Positions 46,411 through 56,607 of a stretch of DNA of 64,000 nucleotides are shown in pieces; the first letter of the stretch is position 1, and every line of letters begins with the position of its first letter. The position numbers and the translations under genes were made by a program. The notes below the pieces were generated by a model that searched no databases, was not told where the DNA came from, and saw nothing but the letters and a program-made list of their open reading frames with translations. Source of the stretch: Colwellia sp. 20A7 (GTDB taxonomy: Bacteria; Pseudomonadota; Gammaproteobacteria; Enterobacterales; Alteromonadaceae); contig NZ_CP047130.1 of the NCBI RefSeq assembly GCF_009832865.1, forward strand, positions 2,356,001 through 2,420,000. Reading direction: 5' to 3'.

Positions 46411-47667
46411 TTATATCCCTTGGTAAGCCTTCATAACTTCTTCTGAAATAATTTGAATACCTTGCTTTACTAACAGTTCAGGTTGAACATAGGAAACACG
46501 TAAACATTCACGTTTATGAGACCATTCGTCATCAATGCCGACAAAAAAATCATCGCCTGGCACCACTAAAACACCACGAATTTTAAGACGCTGATACAGC
46601 TCATGACTCGTTATTGGTAAGTCTTTAAACCATAACCAAAGAAAAATTGCACCTTCAGGCTTATGTATTCGATACGGTAGCTTTCCAAGATATTGACGAA
46701 ACCAGTTAGCCGCTTTGTTAGCGCGCTCTTGATAAAAAGGTTTAATGTAATCTTGCGTGATAGAAACAATTTCACCGGTTTTAAATAACTCTTTAGCTAA
46801 TGCTGGGCCAAGTGAACCACAAGATAAGTTAACAATGGTATTTACATTAGTATATTTTTCAATAACCTTTTCATTGGCAATAACAATTCCTGTACGTAAG
46901 CCAGGTAAACCCATTTTTGAAAGGCTCAGGGTTAAAATTGTATTTTGATTCCAGTGAGGTGTTGCTTCGGTAAAAATGATATTTGGAAAAGGGAGACCAT
47001 AAGCACCATCAATAATCAGTGGTATATTTTTTTCTTTAGCTAATTCATCTAAATGATTGATTTCATCATCAGTAAGTACATTTCCTGTTGGGTTAGCAGG
47101 TCTAGAAACACACATTGCCGCGGTTTTGTCAGATAATGCTAACGTTGAAAAGTCTACATGGTATTTAAATAAGTTATCATCTAACAGTTCAATTGATGGT
47201 CTAGTTGCTGTAAAGAAGTTTTCATTTACTCCAATATCTTTATACCCTATATATTCTGGAGACAAAGGTAAATGAATGGAATGGTAATCGCCATTTGGCA
47301 TAGAGCCAGCAAACATATTATATAAAATGAAAAAAGCTGATTGGCTACCATTAGAAATTGCAATGTTATTGTGGTTAAGATCCCAACCAAATTGTTTTTT
47401 CAAAAAACTAGCCACTGCGACACGAAACTCTTTGTCTCCTTGTGGAGACTGATAAACACCTAATATACTTTGTCTTTTTATAGGATCAGCTAAAAGTGAT
47501 TCTAATTTTTGTTGGAATACTTTTTCAACTTCAGGTAACTGACCTGGATTTCCTCCTCCCATAAATATCATATTGGGATTTTCATCAAGGGCATTGCCTA
47601 TATCATCCATTAATCCTACTATGCCGGATTTTTGGGTAAATTTTTGTCCAAATTTAGAGAGTTTCAC
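46411..47667 (-). CDS. avtA: valine--pyruvate aminotransferase (AvtA-like)
   Basis: A 418-residue fold-type I PLP aminotransferase, nearly the same length as E. coli AvtA. Marks: FMGGGNPGQLPEVEKVF, GVYQSPQGDKEFR, NGSQSAFFILYNMF, SRPANPTGNVLTDDE, LIIDGAYGLPFPNI, the PLP lysine in LSLSKMGLPGLRTGI, and EGAIFLWLWFKDLP. Makes valine/alanine by amino transfer between pyruvate and 2-ketoisovalerate. Transcribed alone. Confidence 0.88.
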   Translation of the reverse strand: MKLSKFGQKFTQKSGIVGLMDDIGNALDENPNMIFMGGGNPGQLPEVEKVFQQKLESLLADPIKRQSILGVYQSPQGDKEFRVAVASFLKKQFGWDLNHNNIAISNGSQSAFFILYNMFAGSMPNGDYHSIHLPLSPEYIGYKDIGVNENFFTATRPSIELLDDNLFKYHVDFSTLALSDKTAAMCVSRPANPTGNVLTDDEINHLDELAKEKNIPLIIDGAYGLPFPNIIFTEATPHWNQNTILTLSLSKMGLPGLRTGIVIANEKVIEKYTNVNTIVNLSCGSLGPALAKELFKTGEIVSITQDYIKPFYQERANKAANWFRQYLGKLPYRIHKPEGAIFLWLWFKDLPITSHELYQRLKIRGVLVVPGDDFFVGIDDEWSHKRECLRVSYVQPELLVKQGIQIISEEVMKAYQGI

Positions 47668-47842
47668 AAGTAAAAAGATCCTATTAATACAGTAACGATA
47701 TAAATCAAATAATTAATTAAACTCAATGATGGTAACAAGTATGACTGACTCTGAATAGCTTTCCAGTGATGCTTGTTCAAGACTAACGAGTATAGCCTTG
47801 AATTAACATGCAAGTTGACCGGTAAAATTATACAAATAACGA

Positions 47843-49081
47843 TTAATCCACCTTTCTTTTTTTACCACTTTCCGCTCTTTTCTTATTCTCAGACTGTACA
47901 TAAATCGTATCGGTTGTTCCCATACTGGCATGGCCTAAATCTTCTGATAGATCTTTCAGTGCTCTACCACGCTCAATTTCCATACTAGCGCCAGTGTGTC
48001 TAAGCCAATGCGTGGTTGCTTCTTTAAGTTTTACCGCTCGGTCTTCACCTTCAGCTTGTTTCATTCGTGTAAAGGCATGATCGAATATATCTTGTACTAA
48101 CCGTCTTAAATGCCTTGTTGTCATGCCACCTTGGCCACGTATTTTTTCAACTAAAACATTATTATCACCGCTAGTAGGTAAGCCAGAAAGACCTCTATAT
48201 AAACGATACCGTTGTAAAAAAGGAATAAAATCAGAGGGAACGGTTATATCACGCAATTTTCTTCCTTTACCAAATACTTTTAACCACCAGTTTTCGTCTT
48301 CGTCTTGCCAGAAATGTCCCATAGTTGGAGACCAATTATCTCGTTCTGACAACTCTGAAATTCTCAAAAACAAAGTCTTTAAACTGGCGATAACAAATAA
48401 ATTTCGTTCATATATTGGATCTTCATCTGCAAGATCAATAGCGGTATCTAGCAAATATTGCCACTGTAAGCTTGAAAGTCTTTTAATTTCTTTGACTTGG
48501 GTATCAAAAATAAAATGCTTACAATCTTTTTTAGCTGTCTGCGCAGGGTTTCCATAACAAAGCTCTTCGCCCATCAAGTAATTATAAAATACAATAACCG
48601 CTGTAAATGTTGACGTTAAGGTTTGTTGTGACGGACGATATTTCTTTTTATCGATTTCCTTTATTGTCTGACTTTTAGCCGCTTGTATTTTAAATGGGCG
48701 CCATACGTCATTATTAGTAAAGTAACTATTTTGGAGCTTGAAACGCTCTTGATTACTGGTGCCAATCCAATTTACTGATGGCTTCCAACAAAAATCTGCA
48801 TAGGTAAGAATATCTGATTTCCGTAATTCATCTATCGGTGATTTATTTTCTAAAAATGACCACAATAGGAATTTTTCAACTTCATTCCTAAATCTATCAA
48901 AGGTATGCGCTGATTTATTCCTGCCTGTATATTCAAGAAATGCCTTGCCCCACTCCCAATGACCTTTACACCAAGATGGTAGTGAATTGATAAATTTGTC
49001 TAATTCAGGGTAGTTTTCAAACTTGAAGTCACACAGTTCGATATAAGTAGGAAATAATGGTACAGGTGTTGTTTTAGACAT
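47843..49081 (-). CDS. solo tyrosine recombinase / integrase
   Basis: A 412-residue phage-type integrase with N-terminal core-binding region and a catalytic domain: LFLRISELSERDNW (Arg), KVFGKGRKLRDITV (Lys), THWLRHTGAS (HxxR), LGHASMGTTDTIYV (His, Tyr). Longer than XerC/D or IntI and lacks the IntI-specific insert, so it does not explain the cassette array further right. No attachment repeats or phage genes beside it were found; possibly a stranded integrase of a lost element. Confidence 0.88.
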   Translation of the reverse strand: MSKTTPVPLFPTYIELCDFKFENYPELDKFINSLPSWCKGHWEWGKAFLEYTGRNKSAHTFDRFRNEVEKFLLWSFLENKSPIDELRKSDILTYADFCWKPSVNWIGTSNQERFKLQNSYFTNNDVWRPFKIQAAKSQTIKEIDKKKYRPSQQTLTSTFTAVIVFYNYLMGEELCYGNPAQTAKKDCKHFIFDTQVKEIKRLSSLQWQYLLDTAIDLADEDPIYERNLFVIASLKTLFLRISELSERDNWSPTMGHFWQDEDENWWLKVFGKGRKLRDITVPSDFIPFLQRYRLYRGLSGLPTSGDNNVLVEKIRGQGGMTTRHLRRLVQDIFDHAFTRMKQAEGEDRAVKLKEATTHWLRHTGASMEIERGRALKDLSEDLGHASMGTTDTIYVQSENKKRAESGKKRKVD

Positions 49082-49283
49082 GAATACATAATGAGAGGAG
49101 ATTTTTACTTATTCTAATTAGCATCAGCTATTATGTCCAATACTAAAGAAGAATAAACAAGCCAAATATATTGTTGAATTCCTTGCTAATTCATTAATAT
49201 TACTGAATTTTTACAAGGCATATCAGAAAGTGTTTAAGCTGTAAAAAAAGTAGACTTACAGTCTTTAACTTCAGGGGGTACTT

Positions 49284-50510
49284 TTATATATCGAGATCAT
49301 TACACCATTGACTCGCTTTTAGAAACTCAGCTTGTACAACTTCTTTGTCTAATGAGTACTGATTTAAAATATTAGTTAAGGTTTTATCAATGGTTACCTG
49401 TTCGTGACCTAAAATATAACTCGTTGTTAAATCGAGTAATTGCCCTAATAAACCTTCATGCTTCACTAAAGCCCTTTCAATGGGCTCTGCTAAAGGCATC
49501 GTCTTAACAATTTCAGAAATAGGCATAGATAACATTACTTCAATAGAGCTAAGTAATCCGGTAATAAAAGCAAAGTCATTAACCGGCTTAAAGGTATCGC
49601 TATTACTTAAAGAGTACATCATTTTCGCGGTTATCAATGCTTGTTTACATACTTCATCGGTTGTTTCAGATGTTAGGTTAGACAACGCAAGAATAGAAAC
49701 AAAGTGTCTTAGCTTTTCTTCACCTAAATAAGCTGCTGCTTGTTTCAATGATGTGATTTTAATACGAGTACCTGTAGAAACATTATTAACCAGCTTCAAT
49801 AAACCAACGGTTAAGTTTACATCGTGACTAATAATTTCTGCAACGCTGTCATAATTAAGTGGTGAATTAAACGTTTCGCTTAACAAATGAAGCATTTGAG
49901 TTTTTATTGGCGCAAGCGTTTGACCTTCAATAATTTCAGGCTCATGATAAAAATAACCTTGGAAATAATCAAAGCCCACTTCAGCAAGTGTTTGTTGTTG
50001 ATTTCTTGTTTCTACTTTTTCTGCCGCAATCGCAATATTAAATGCTCTCATGCGCGTAACTGCAGGTAATAAACGTTTAGTATTAATTTTTTCAATATCA
50101 ACTTTAACAATATTAATGTACGGAAAAAGTACATCCCAATGCAGCGCTAAATCATATTGAGTTAGTGCAATCATATAACCTTCATCATGATAAAACTGTA
50201 TTATTTTTAGTAACTTGTTAGTTGGTTTTTCATGACCTACTAGCTCTATTACAATAGAATCTTTATCAAACATTAAGGGGAATTTATGAATTAGGCAGTT
50301 TTCAGTGAAATTAATAAATGACAACTTACCCATACTAATTGTTTTAATATCACCATGAATATGGTTTTGAATAATCAGTTTAGAGCTGGCAATATCATGA
50401 TCAACGTCGGGGAATTTATTATCAGGACTGTCTCTAAACAATAACTCATAACCAATGGTTTCTGAAGTATCGTTAAAAATTGCTTGTCTCGCGATATAAG
50501 TATTTTTCAT
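49284..50510 (-). CDS. EAL-HDOD signalling protein
   Basis: A 408-residue protein combining an N-terminal EAL-type domain (~1-200; ARQAIFNDTSETIGYELLFR, IELVGHEKPTNKLLKIIQ, VKVDIEK) with a C-terminal HDOD domain (~205-395; LTVGLLKLVNN, ITSLKQAAAYLGEEKLRHFV). The catalytic EAL acidic set is degenerate (ELLF for EAL), as in YuxH/CdgJ-type proteins that regulate motility or c-di-GMP signalling without clear phosphodiesterase activity. Single gene. Confidence 0.85.
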   Translation of the reverse strand: MKNTYIARQAIFNDTSETIGYELLFRDSPDNKFPDVDHDIASSKLIIQNHIHGDIKTISMGKLSFINFTENCLIHKFPLMFDKDSIVIELVGHEKPTNKLLKIIQFYHDEGYMIALTQYDLALHWDVLFPYINIVKVDIEKINTKRLLPAVTRMRAFNIAIAAEKVETRNQQQTLAEVGFDYFQGYFYHEPEIIEGQTLAPIKTQMLHLLSETFNSPLNYDSVAEIISHDVNLTVGLLKLVNNVSTGTRIKITSLKQAAAYLGEEKLRHFVSILALSNLTSETTDEVCKQALITAKMMYSLSNSDTFKPVNDFAFITGLLSSIEVMLSMPISEIVKTMPLAEPIERALVKHEGLLGQLLDLTTSYILGHEQVTIDKTLTNILNQYSLDKEVVQAEFLKASQWCNDLDI

Positions 50511-50599
50511 TACGCTTTATTATTGTATGTTCCTTGACCTCAAGACTAACATTACTAGATGAAATTGCTAGTAAAAATAACAAGCTATTAACCTTTAAT

Positions 50600-51853
50600 T
50601 TATTTTTTAAAAATAAGTGGCGTTAACACTTCCTTATTACCATCAATGGTTGCCGTTTCTTTGAGGTTTAATAATTCACTCATAAAAGAAAAAATATGTA
50701 TGTTTTCAAACGGTTCCACTTTAATTCCTTTTACTATATTAGACCCTGAAGCGATAAATATTCCGGATAAGCTTGCTTGATTTTTTGGATCATAACCATG
50801 AGTGCCAATAATTGTTAAATTATTGTTATAATTTTCTTTTACAAACGTTGCAGGCGGAAGAGCATCAAGAATAATGTCGGGCACAAGATCAATATCTTTA
50901 GCTAAATGCCAATGTTCAGGATAATTTCCTTTTGCATACAATTGATAAAGATTAGGCTTCTGCTGTGCTAATTTTAGTTTCAAGTTATCAATTACTTGTA
51001 ACTGTTCAGCTGGTTGCTTTAATTTTAACGGGTTAAAATAGAGAAATAATTGGGTATCGTTACTCGCAACAATAATAGCGTCAGACTTAATAAGTTCAAT
51101 AGTCTCTTGATCAAACACCATTGAAGGCTTTATCGCTTTATTATTGTCTACTTGTATCATGCCATGATCTGACACAATAATAAGATTTACCTCTTGGTCT
51201 ATATCATTTGCTAATGTTGAAACGAACTCTCCAAGCAGCTTATCAATGTCAGCAATAGCCTTCGCAACTTGCTTCGACCTAGGGCCATAATGATGCCCTG
51301 CACTATCGACTGTTGAGAAGTAACTGGCAATAAAATGAGGTCGTTCTTTTGACGGTAGTTCTAACCACTTAATTATTTGTGCAAACCTAGCTTGGTTTGA
51401 ATCTTTTTTATTAAACGGAATGTTGTATGTTGGTGTTTTTCCAATAACCTCTGATTCAGGCCAGAAATAAACAGCTGCTTTTATGTCTTGTTGCATCGCA
51501 ACATACCAAAAAGGCTCAGCCGTTAACCACGCTGGGTTATTTTTACCTGCACCTTTAACATATTTTTTACCTAATGCTGAATTGTAAAAATTGTTATTAT
51601 TAATACCATGATTTACAGGGTAAGATCCGGTAATTATTGACAGGTGATTGGGAAAAGTCTTACTCGGATATACAGGAAGCAGTTCAGCAACAGCACCAGA
51701 CTGAGCTAAAGCGAGCAGGTTTGATGGCTTATGTTGTTCAAGGTATTCATATGAAAAGCCATCAATTGATAACAAAATTACAGTAGGCTTTTCAGATTTA
51801 CCGTAAACTGAGCAGGAAAGTAGTAATGCTACTAAGCAAGAAAGAAAACGCAT
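50600..51853 (-). CDS. exported nucleotide pyrophosphatase/phosphodiesterase (ENPP-like)
   Basis: A 417-residue alkaline-phosphatase superfamily protein with an N-terminal signal (possible lipobox LLLSC). Metal and nucleophile sites: LLSIDGFSYEYL (Asp), YPSKTFPNHLSIITG (Thr nucleophile), STVDSAGHHYGPRS (Asp, His), VSDHGM (Asp-His) and GTHGYDP (His). Cleaves phosphodiester or pyrophosphate bonds of nucleotides or lipids outside the cytoplasm. It precedes a phosphoribosyltransferase gene end by 50 bases, so a purine-salvage pairing is possible. Confidence 0.87.
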   Translation of the reverse strand: MRFLSCLVALLLSCSVYGKSEKPTVILLSIDGFSYEYLEQHKPSNLLALAQSGAVAELLPVYPSKTFPNHLSIITGSYPVNHGINNNNFYNSALGKKYVKGAGKNNPAWLTAEPFWYVAMQQDIKAAVYFWPESEVIGKTPTYNIPFNKKDSNQARFAQIIKWLELPSKERPHFIASYFSTVDSAGHHYGPRSKQVAKAIADIDKLLGEFVSTLANDIDQEVNLIIVSDHGMIQVDNNKAIKPSMVFDQETIELIKSDAIIVASNDTQLFLYFNPLKLKQPAEQLQVIDNLKLKLAQQKPNLYQLYAKGNYPEHWHLAKDIDLVPDIILDALPPATFVKENYNNNLTIIGTHGYDPKNQASLSGIFIASGSNIVKGIKVEPFENIHIFSFMSELLNLKETATIDGNKEVLTPLIFKK

Positions 51854-51903
51854 TCGGTTATTTCCTATGTAATTTAGTTATCAATTTAATTAACGAAAAA
51901 AGC

Positions 51904-52461
51904 CTAAAACAGGTCTTTAATATTCGCTAAGTCTGATTTGTTTTCAGCAATTTCTTCTGATGTTAAACCAGATAATTCATGCGGGAACACTAACCATTCA
52001 TCAGATTCATAAACAAAGTAATCAGGTGTAATATCTACCTGTTTATTACTAGGCTTATACCAAGGACAAGCAACTCTCACGTCCGTTGGCATATTATTTC
52101 TCATTGTTAATTTTAATTTTGCAATAAGCGCTTTAATGCTTCGGCCTGAATCAAAAACATCATCGACGATTAACAATGCATCATCTGCATTGGCATTTTC
52201 AATAATATAATGTAAGCCGTGCACTGTAATATCTTTACTTTGCTTGTTAATACCGTAATAAGAAGACGTACGTACAGCAATGTGATCCGTTTCGATTTTT
52301 TTATAATCAAAATATTCTTGAACAGCGATACCAATTGGAGCACCACCACGCCAAATACCAACAATAAATTGTGGTCTAAAGCCATCTTCGTATACTTTTG
52401 CTGCTAATCGGAATGAATCTTCTAGTAACTCTTGTGCCGTAATGTATTTCTTATCCATCAA
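51904..52461 (-). CDS. purine phosphoribosyltransferase-like protein
   Basis: A 185-residue type I PRTase: PRPP motif LLIVDDVFDSGRS (~97-109), upstream IVGIWRGGAPIG loop, and C-terminal ACPWYKPSNKQ..DYFVYESDEWLVFPHE typical of the xanthine/hypoxanthine/guanine group. Transfers ribose-5-phosphate from PRPP to a purine base. Upstream of and co-oriented with the ENPP-like gene; together they could salvage external nucleotides. Confidence 0.85.
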   Translation of the reverse strand: MMDKKYITAQELLEDSFRLAAKVYEDGFRPQFIVGIWRGGAPIGIAVQEYFDYKKIETDHIAVRTSSYYGINKQSKDITVHGLHYIIENANADDALLIVDDVFDSGRSIKALIAKLKLTMRNNMPTDVRVACPWYKPSNKQVDITPDYFVYESDEWLVFPHELSGLTSEEIAENKSDLANIKDLF

Positions 52462-52830
52462 TAATAACCCTAACTTTTAATTTCGGGTATTATAACGCGA
52501 TTATTCCGGTTTGAAAATTATTTGTCTAATTAGTCAGGTTTTTATTTATCTCTTAATATTTGACGATTATCGTGTAATGGAAAATAATTTATACATACAG
52601 ATTATTACATCGTTATTATTCGGTTATAACACGGTTATTACGTTGATTTTTTATACACAGTTTAAAAGCCTAACGGCACACATTTTTAGTGCCGTAACTT
52701 CTGCCACTATCGCGTTATAAATTCATTAAAGCTTTATATATATCAACTATGCATCAACGATAAGTGGCAAGTTGAAAATTTAACACCTAAATCTAAACCT
52801 ACTATCTTGAGTCTATGTATTCAGTCTACA
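52462..52830. other. intergenic stretch, no supported gene
   Basis: Contains a 69-codon plus-strand frame (52511-52720) with a TTG start and no ribosome site; hydrophobic but not accepted. No other signal seen. Confidence 0.45.
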
Positions 52831-53640
52831 TTACATAATCATATTTACAGCCATTACTAACAATAGCGCGGCAAAAATTTTCTTTATCGTCGAAACAGGT
52901 AAGTAATGCGTTGATTTTGCACCTAACGGAGCCGTAAACCAAGAAGTACAAACAATACCTAATAACGCCGGTAAATAAACGAATCCAGCAAAACCATCGG
53001 CTAAAGCAAAATGAACACTCCCTGAGCTGATATAACCGATTGAACCAAATAATGCGATAACAATGCCACAAGCAGAGGCACAGCCTATCGCTTTTTTCAT
53101 ATCAATAGAGAAAAACGTTAACAACGGCACTAACAGTGCACCACCACCAATACCTATCATGGCTGATAATGCACCTGTAATCGTAGTAAAAAAGGTTAAC
53201 AAGCCTTTATTGGGCATTTGGCGTTCTGTCGTAGACTCAGCTTTAGTGCTGCTGTAAAACATCTTTATCGCAATAAGTACTACACTTACGGCAAACACGA
53301 TACGAACAACTTGTTCCGGCAATAATGCAGCCATAAAGCCACTAATAAGCGCTCCAAGGGCTACACCTGTCATTATCCAAGGGGCTAAGTGCCATGGAAC
53401 ATTACCATTTTTATGATGAGCAATTGCTGATGAAGTCGATGTAAATAATATCGATGCCAAAGAAGTCGCTACCGCAACAATAACCACTTGTTCAGGTGGT
53501 ATTATTTCAAAATGCAGTAAAAAAACACTCAATATCGGAACAATAACTAACCCACCGCCAATACCTAATAGTCCAGCTAAAAAACCAACAACACTGCCAA
53601 GCAACGCGCAATATATAATCAACAACAATAAATCATTCAT
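52831..53640 (-). CDS. TSUP-family (TauE/SafE) permease
   Basis: A 269-residue integral membrane protein with about eight helices in two similar halves; glycine-rich marks LAGLLGIGGGLVIVPIL in the first and LSAMIGIGGGALLVPLL in the second are the TauE/SafE signature. Family members export sulfite, sulfoacetate or other small sulfur/organic anions. Divergent from the methionine-synthase pair, a possible but unproven sulfur link. Confidence 0.88.
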   Translation of the reverse strand: MNDLLLLIIYCALLGSVVGFLAGLLGIGGGLVIVPILSVFLLHFEIIPPEQVVIVAVATSLASILFTSTSSAIAHHKNGNVPWHLAPWIMTGVALGALISGFMAALLPEQVVRIVFAVSVVLIAIKMFYSSTKAESTTERQMPNKGLLTFFTTITGALSAMIGIGGGALLVPLLTFFSIDMKKAIGCASACGIVIALFGSIGYISSGSVHFALADGFAGFVYLPALLGIVCTSWFTAPLGAKSTHYLPVSTIKKIFAALLLVMAVNMIM

Positions 53641-54015
53641 TCAATTCACTTCTTAATATAATCAAAGGGTTATTTCGCTACATAAAATGTAGTTGTGTAC
53701 ACAATAAGCGAAATAATATAACTGACAACCCCTTACACATTCAATTATATACACCATGAATTTTTCTCATGGGGTATGTGAAATAAATGCGCTTTTAATC
53801 ATGTACTAATCCACGTATAAATTACTCAGCGCTTAACACTAATGGATATTTCAGATGATTATTCATTAGCACATAAGGCACCAAACGCGACAGATTTTGA
53901 ATACAACAGACCTTGAAAATTACTCACTGATAAAAATCAGAATGTAAATTGAAGAGTCTAGCACCAACACACATAAATTCAGGTTTTAAATTAGACAATT
54001 GGATACTAGATCACA
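53641..54015. promoter_or_regulatory. divergent promoter region, TSUP / mesX
   Basis: 375 bases without a gene, AT-rich. I found no clear MetJ, MetR or SAM-riboswitch pattern by eye. Confidence 0.4.
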
Positions 54016-54996
54016 ATGAATAACGACTTTACATTTACTATTAAAAGCATTTGTCTCGATGAAGACTACCAACCATCAGACAATACCCGTATCACTACCA
54101 ACTTTGCTAACTTAGCCAGAGGAAGCTATCGTCAAGCGAACTTACGTAACGCTTTAAAGATGATCGATAATAGCTTTAATGCGTTAGCGCATTGGGACAA
54201 CCCTAAAGGTGATCGTTACTCTGTTGAACTTGAAATTATTTCCGTTAATGTTGATATTGAAGGCAGTGGTCAAACCTTCCCTTCAATTGAAGTATTGAAA
54301 ACAAATATTGTTGATCATAAAACTAACAAACGCATTGAAGGCATTGTAGGAAATAACTTTTCTTCTTATGTTCGCGACTATGACTTTAGCGTATTACTGC
54401 AAGAGCATAATAAAAATCAAACCAAATTTAGTATTCCAGAAAATTTTGGGGTTTTACATGGTAAGTTATTTCAATCTTTCGTTAATTCAGCTGCCTACAA
54501 CGATAACTTTAATAAAAAACCTGTGATCTGTATCAGTGTTTCTGATAATAAAACGTATCACCAAACTGAAAATCAGCATCCCGTATTAGGTGTTGAATAC
54601 CAACCAAATGAAACATCATTAACTGAGCAATATTTCAAAAAAATGGGCTTACAAGTGCGTTACTTTATGCCGCCAAATAGTGTTGCGCCATTAGCTTTTT
54701 ACTTCTTTGGTGACTTACTTAATGATTACACCAGCCTTGAGCTTATAAGCACTATCAGCACAATGGGTACTTTCCAAAAAATTTACCGACCTGAAATTTA
54801 TAATGCAAATGCGGTTGCTGGAAAGTCGTATCAACCAAATTTGAATAACCTAGATCATTCATTAACGCAAATTATTTACGACCGAGAAGAACGTGGCCAG
54901 TTAGCTAATGATCAGGGAAAATTTGCTGAAGAGCACTTTATCAAACCTTATCAAACGGTGCTTGAACAATGGTCTGCTAACACCAACTTTGTTTAA
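54016..54996 (+). CDS. mesX: DUF1852 protein MesX, partner of methionine synthase MesD
   Basis: A 326-residue DUF1852-family protein (FTIKSICLDEDYQPSDNTRIT at the start; long conserved middle with NFANLARG and NLRNALKMIDNSFNALAHWDN). In Acinetobacter-type systems MesX is required with oxygen for the folate-independent methionine synthase MesD. It is followed 103 bases later by exactly that enzyme on the same strand. Biochemical role of MesX is not settled. No signal peptide. Confidence 0.85.
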   Translation: MNNDFTFTIKSICLDEDYQPSDNTRITTNFANLARGSYRQANLRNALKMIDNSFNALAHWDNPKGDRYSVELEIISVNVDIEGSGQTFPSIEVLKTNIVDHKTNKRIEGIVGNNFSSYVRDYDFSVLLQEHNKNQTKFSIPENFGVLHGKLFQSFVNSAAYNDNFNKKPVICISVSDNKTYHQTENQHPVLGVEYQPNETSLTEQYFKKMGLQVRYFMPPNSVAPLAFYFFGDLLNDYTSLELISTISTMGTFQKIYRPEIYNANAVAGKSYQPNLNNLDHSLTQIIYDREERGQLANDQGKFAEEHFIKPYQTVLEQWSANTNFV

Positions 54997-55099
54997 CAAA
55001 TACCGTTAACCATTACGTTGATTGCATACGTTTAGCAAAAACTTAATAGCTAAGTTCAATACTTAGCTTAAATTACACAAATATAAGATATCATTTATT

Positions 55100-56143
55100 A
55101 TGAAAGCCCTTTTTAACAAAAAAATATTACCTACTTCAACGGCAGGCAGCTTACCTAAACCAGCTTGGCTCGCAGAGCCTGAAACACTTTGGTCGCCTTG
55201 GAAATTAGAAGGTGACGAATTAGCCGAAGGCAAGCACGATGCATTACGTTTATCGTTATTAGATCAACAACAAGCAGGCATTGATATTGTTAGCGATGGT
55301 GAACAAACCCGCCAACATTTTGTTACTACCTTTATTGAACACCTTAATGGGGTTGATTTTGAGAAACGCAAAACGGTTAAAATTCGCGATCGCTATGACG
55401 CCAGTGTACCAACAGTGGTAGGCCCAGTTTCTCGTCAAAAGTCTGTTTTTGTTGAAGACGCTAAGTTTTTACGTAAGCAAACCAATCAACCAATTAAATG
55501 GGCGTTGCCAGGTCCTATGACCATGATAGACACCCTTTATGATGATCATTATAAAAGTCGTGAAAAACTTGCCTGGGAATTCGCCATTATTCTTAATCAA
55601 GAAGCCAAAGAATTAGAAGCGGCGGGTGTTGATATAATACAATTTGATGAACCTGCATTTAATGTGTTTTTTGATGAAGTTAATGCTTGGGGAATCGCCT
55701 GCTTAGAACGCGCCATTGAAGGACTTAAATGTGAAACAGCTGTGCATATTTGCTACGGCTACGGCATAAAAGCTAATACCGATTGGAAAAAAACCTTGGG
55801 ATCTGAGTGGCGACAGTATGAAGAAGCTTTTCCTAAGCTGCAAAAATCTAAAATTGATATTATCTCACTCGAATGTCACAACTCTCATGTGCCAATGGAT
55901 CTACTTGAACTTATTCGTGGTAAAAAGGTGATGGTAGGTGCAATTGATGTTGCTAGCCATACTATTGAAACACCAGAAGAAGTTGCCGACACCTTACGCA
56001 AAGCGTTGCAATTTGTAGACGCCGACAAGCTTTATCCTTGTACTAACTGTGGCATGGCTCCCCTACCTCACCACATCGCTAGCGGAAAATTGAATGCGTT
56101 AAGTGCAGGTGCAGAAATCATCCGTAAAGAGCTAACTGCTTAG
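55100..56143 (+). CDS. mesD: folate-independent methionine synthase MesD (core-MetE type)
   Basis: A 347-residue protein corresponding to the C-terminal catalytic barrel of MetE only; there is no N-terminal half, so it does not use the polyglutamyl-folate route of full MetE (about 750 residues). Marks: LPTSTAGSLPKPAW, GIDIVSDGEQTRQHF, WALPGPMTMIDTLY, IQFDEPAFN and the zinc-binding set H..C (VHICYGYG) and CTNCGMAPLP. Pairing with the DUF1852 gene identifies the MesD family. It methylates homocysteine from an undetermined donor. Confidence 0.87.
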   Translation: MKALFNKKILPTSTAGSLPKPAWLAEPETLWSPWKLEGDELAEGKHDALRLSLLDQQQAGIDIVSDGEQTRQHFVTTFIEHLNGVDFEKRKTVKIRDRYDASVPTVVGPVSRQKSVFVEDAKFLRKQTNQPIKWALPGPMTMIDTLYDDHYKSREKLAWEFAIILNQEAKELEAAGVDIIQFDEPAFNVFFDEVNAWGIACLERAIEGLKCETAVHICYGYGIKANTDWKKTLGSEWRQYEEAFPKLQKSKIDIISLECHNSHVPMDLLELIRGKKVMVGAIDVASHTIETPEEVADTLRKALQFVDADKLYPCTNCGMAPLPHHIASGKLNALSAGAEIIRKELTA

Positions 56144-56607
56144 CCTATTGCCCTACCCTTATTTATTAAATGGCAGCGGCTTCTGGCCGCTGGAAACTAA
56201 AGAACATAGTTATAAGTTCTATGTTCTATGTTCTATAACCTATTTTCTTGAAATTCTCTTTAGTAAGCTCAAAAGGCGCTAAATATCCTTCCTCAATAAT
56301 GACATCAACTCAAAACTCTTAACCTATTAATCAATTTATTTTATCCTTAAAAGGTTATCTGCTTAGCGCTGTAAGTTAAGTAAAATTAACATATCACCAA
56401 TAACTGTATATAAACACAGCTATCGGTAATTCCTCCTTTCTACAAGAAAGAAGGCAAAATGCCTTCTTTCACACATCAACCAGTCAAGTGGTATGTTTTT
56501 AACTAATTGATTTGCTGATAACAATCAAGTAATGTGAATATATTATAAAATTATGGACGATTAATACTCTCTTGTAGAAAGAAGGTATTTGACCTCATAA
56601 TAAACTG
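56144..56607. other. junction between chromosome and cassette array
   Basis: About 460 bases without a gene. CAGCGGC/GCCGCTG hairpin at 56174-56192 and an 11-bp perfect hairpin GAAAGAAGGCA/TGCCTTCTTTC at 56446-56470. TTTCTACAAG (56437-56446) is repeated inverted as CTTGTAGAAA (56571-56580). No intI gene or trace of one was found. The first cassette starts after the G of GTTATAA at 56607. Confidence 0.55.

Noticed and set aside
47843..49081. Possible integron integrase for the cassette array
   Set aside because: Longer than IntI, lacks the IntI-specific insert, about 7.5 kb from the array and not divergent from its first cassette.
52511..52720. 69-codon hydrophobic ORF on the plus strand
   Set aside because: TTG start, no ribosome site, lies in the AT-rich promoter side of the phosphoribosyltransferase gene; no family resemblance.
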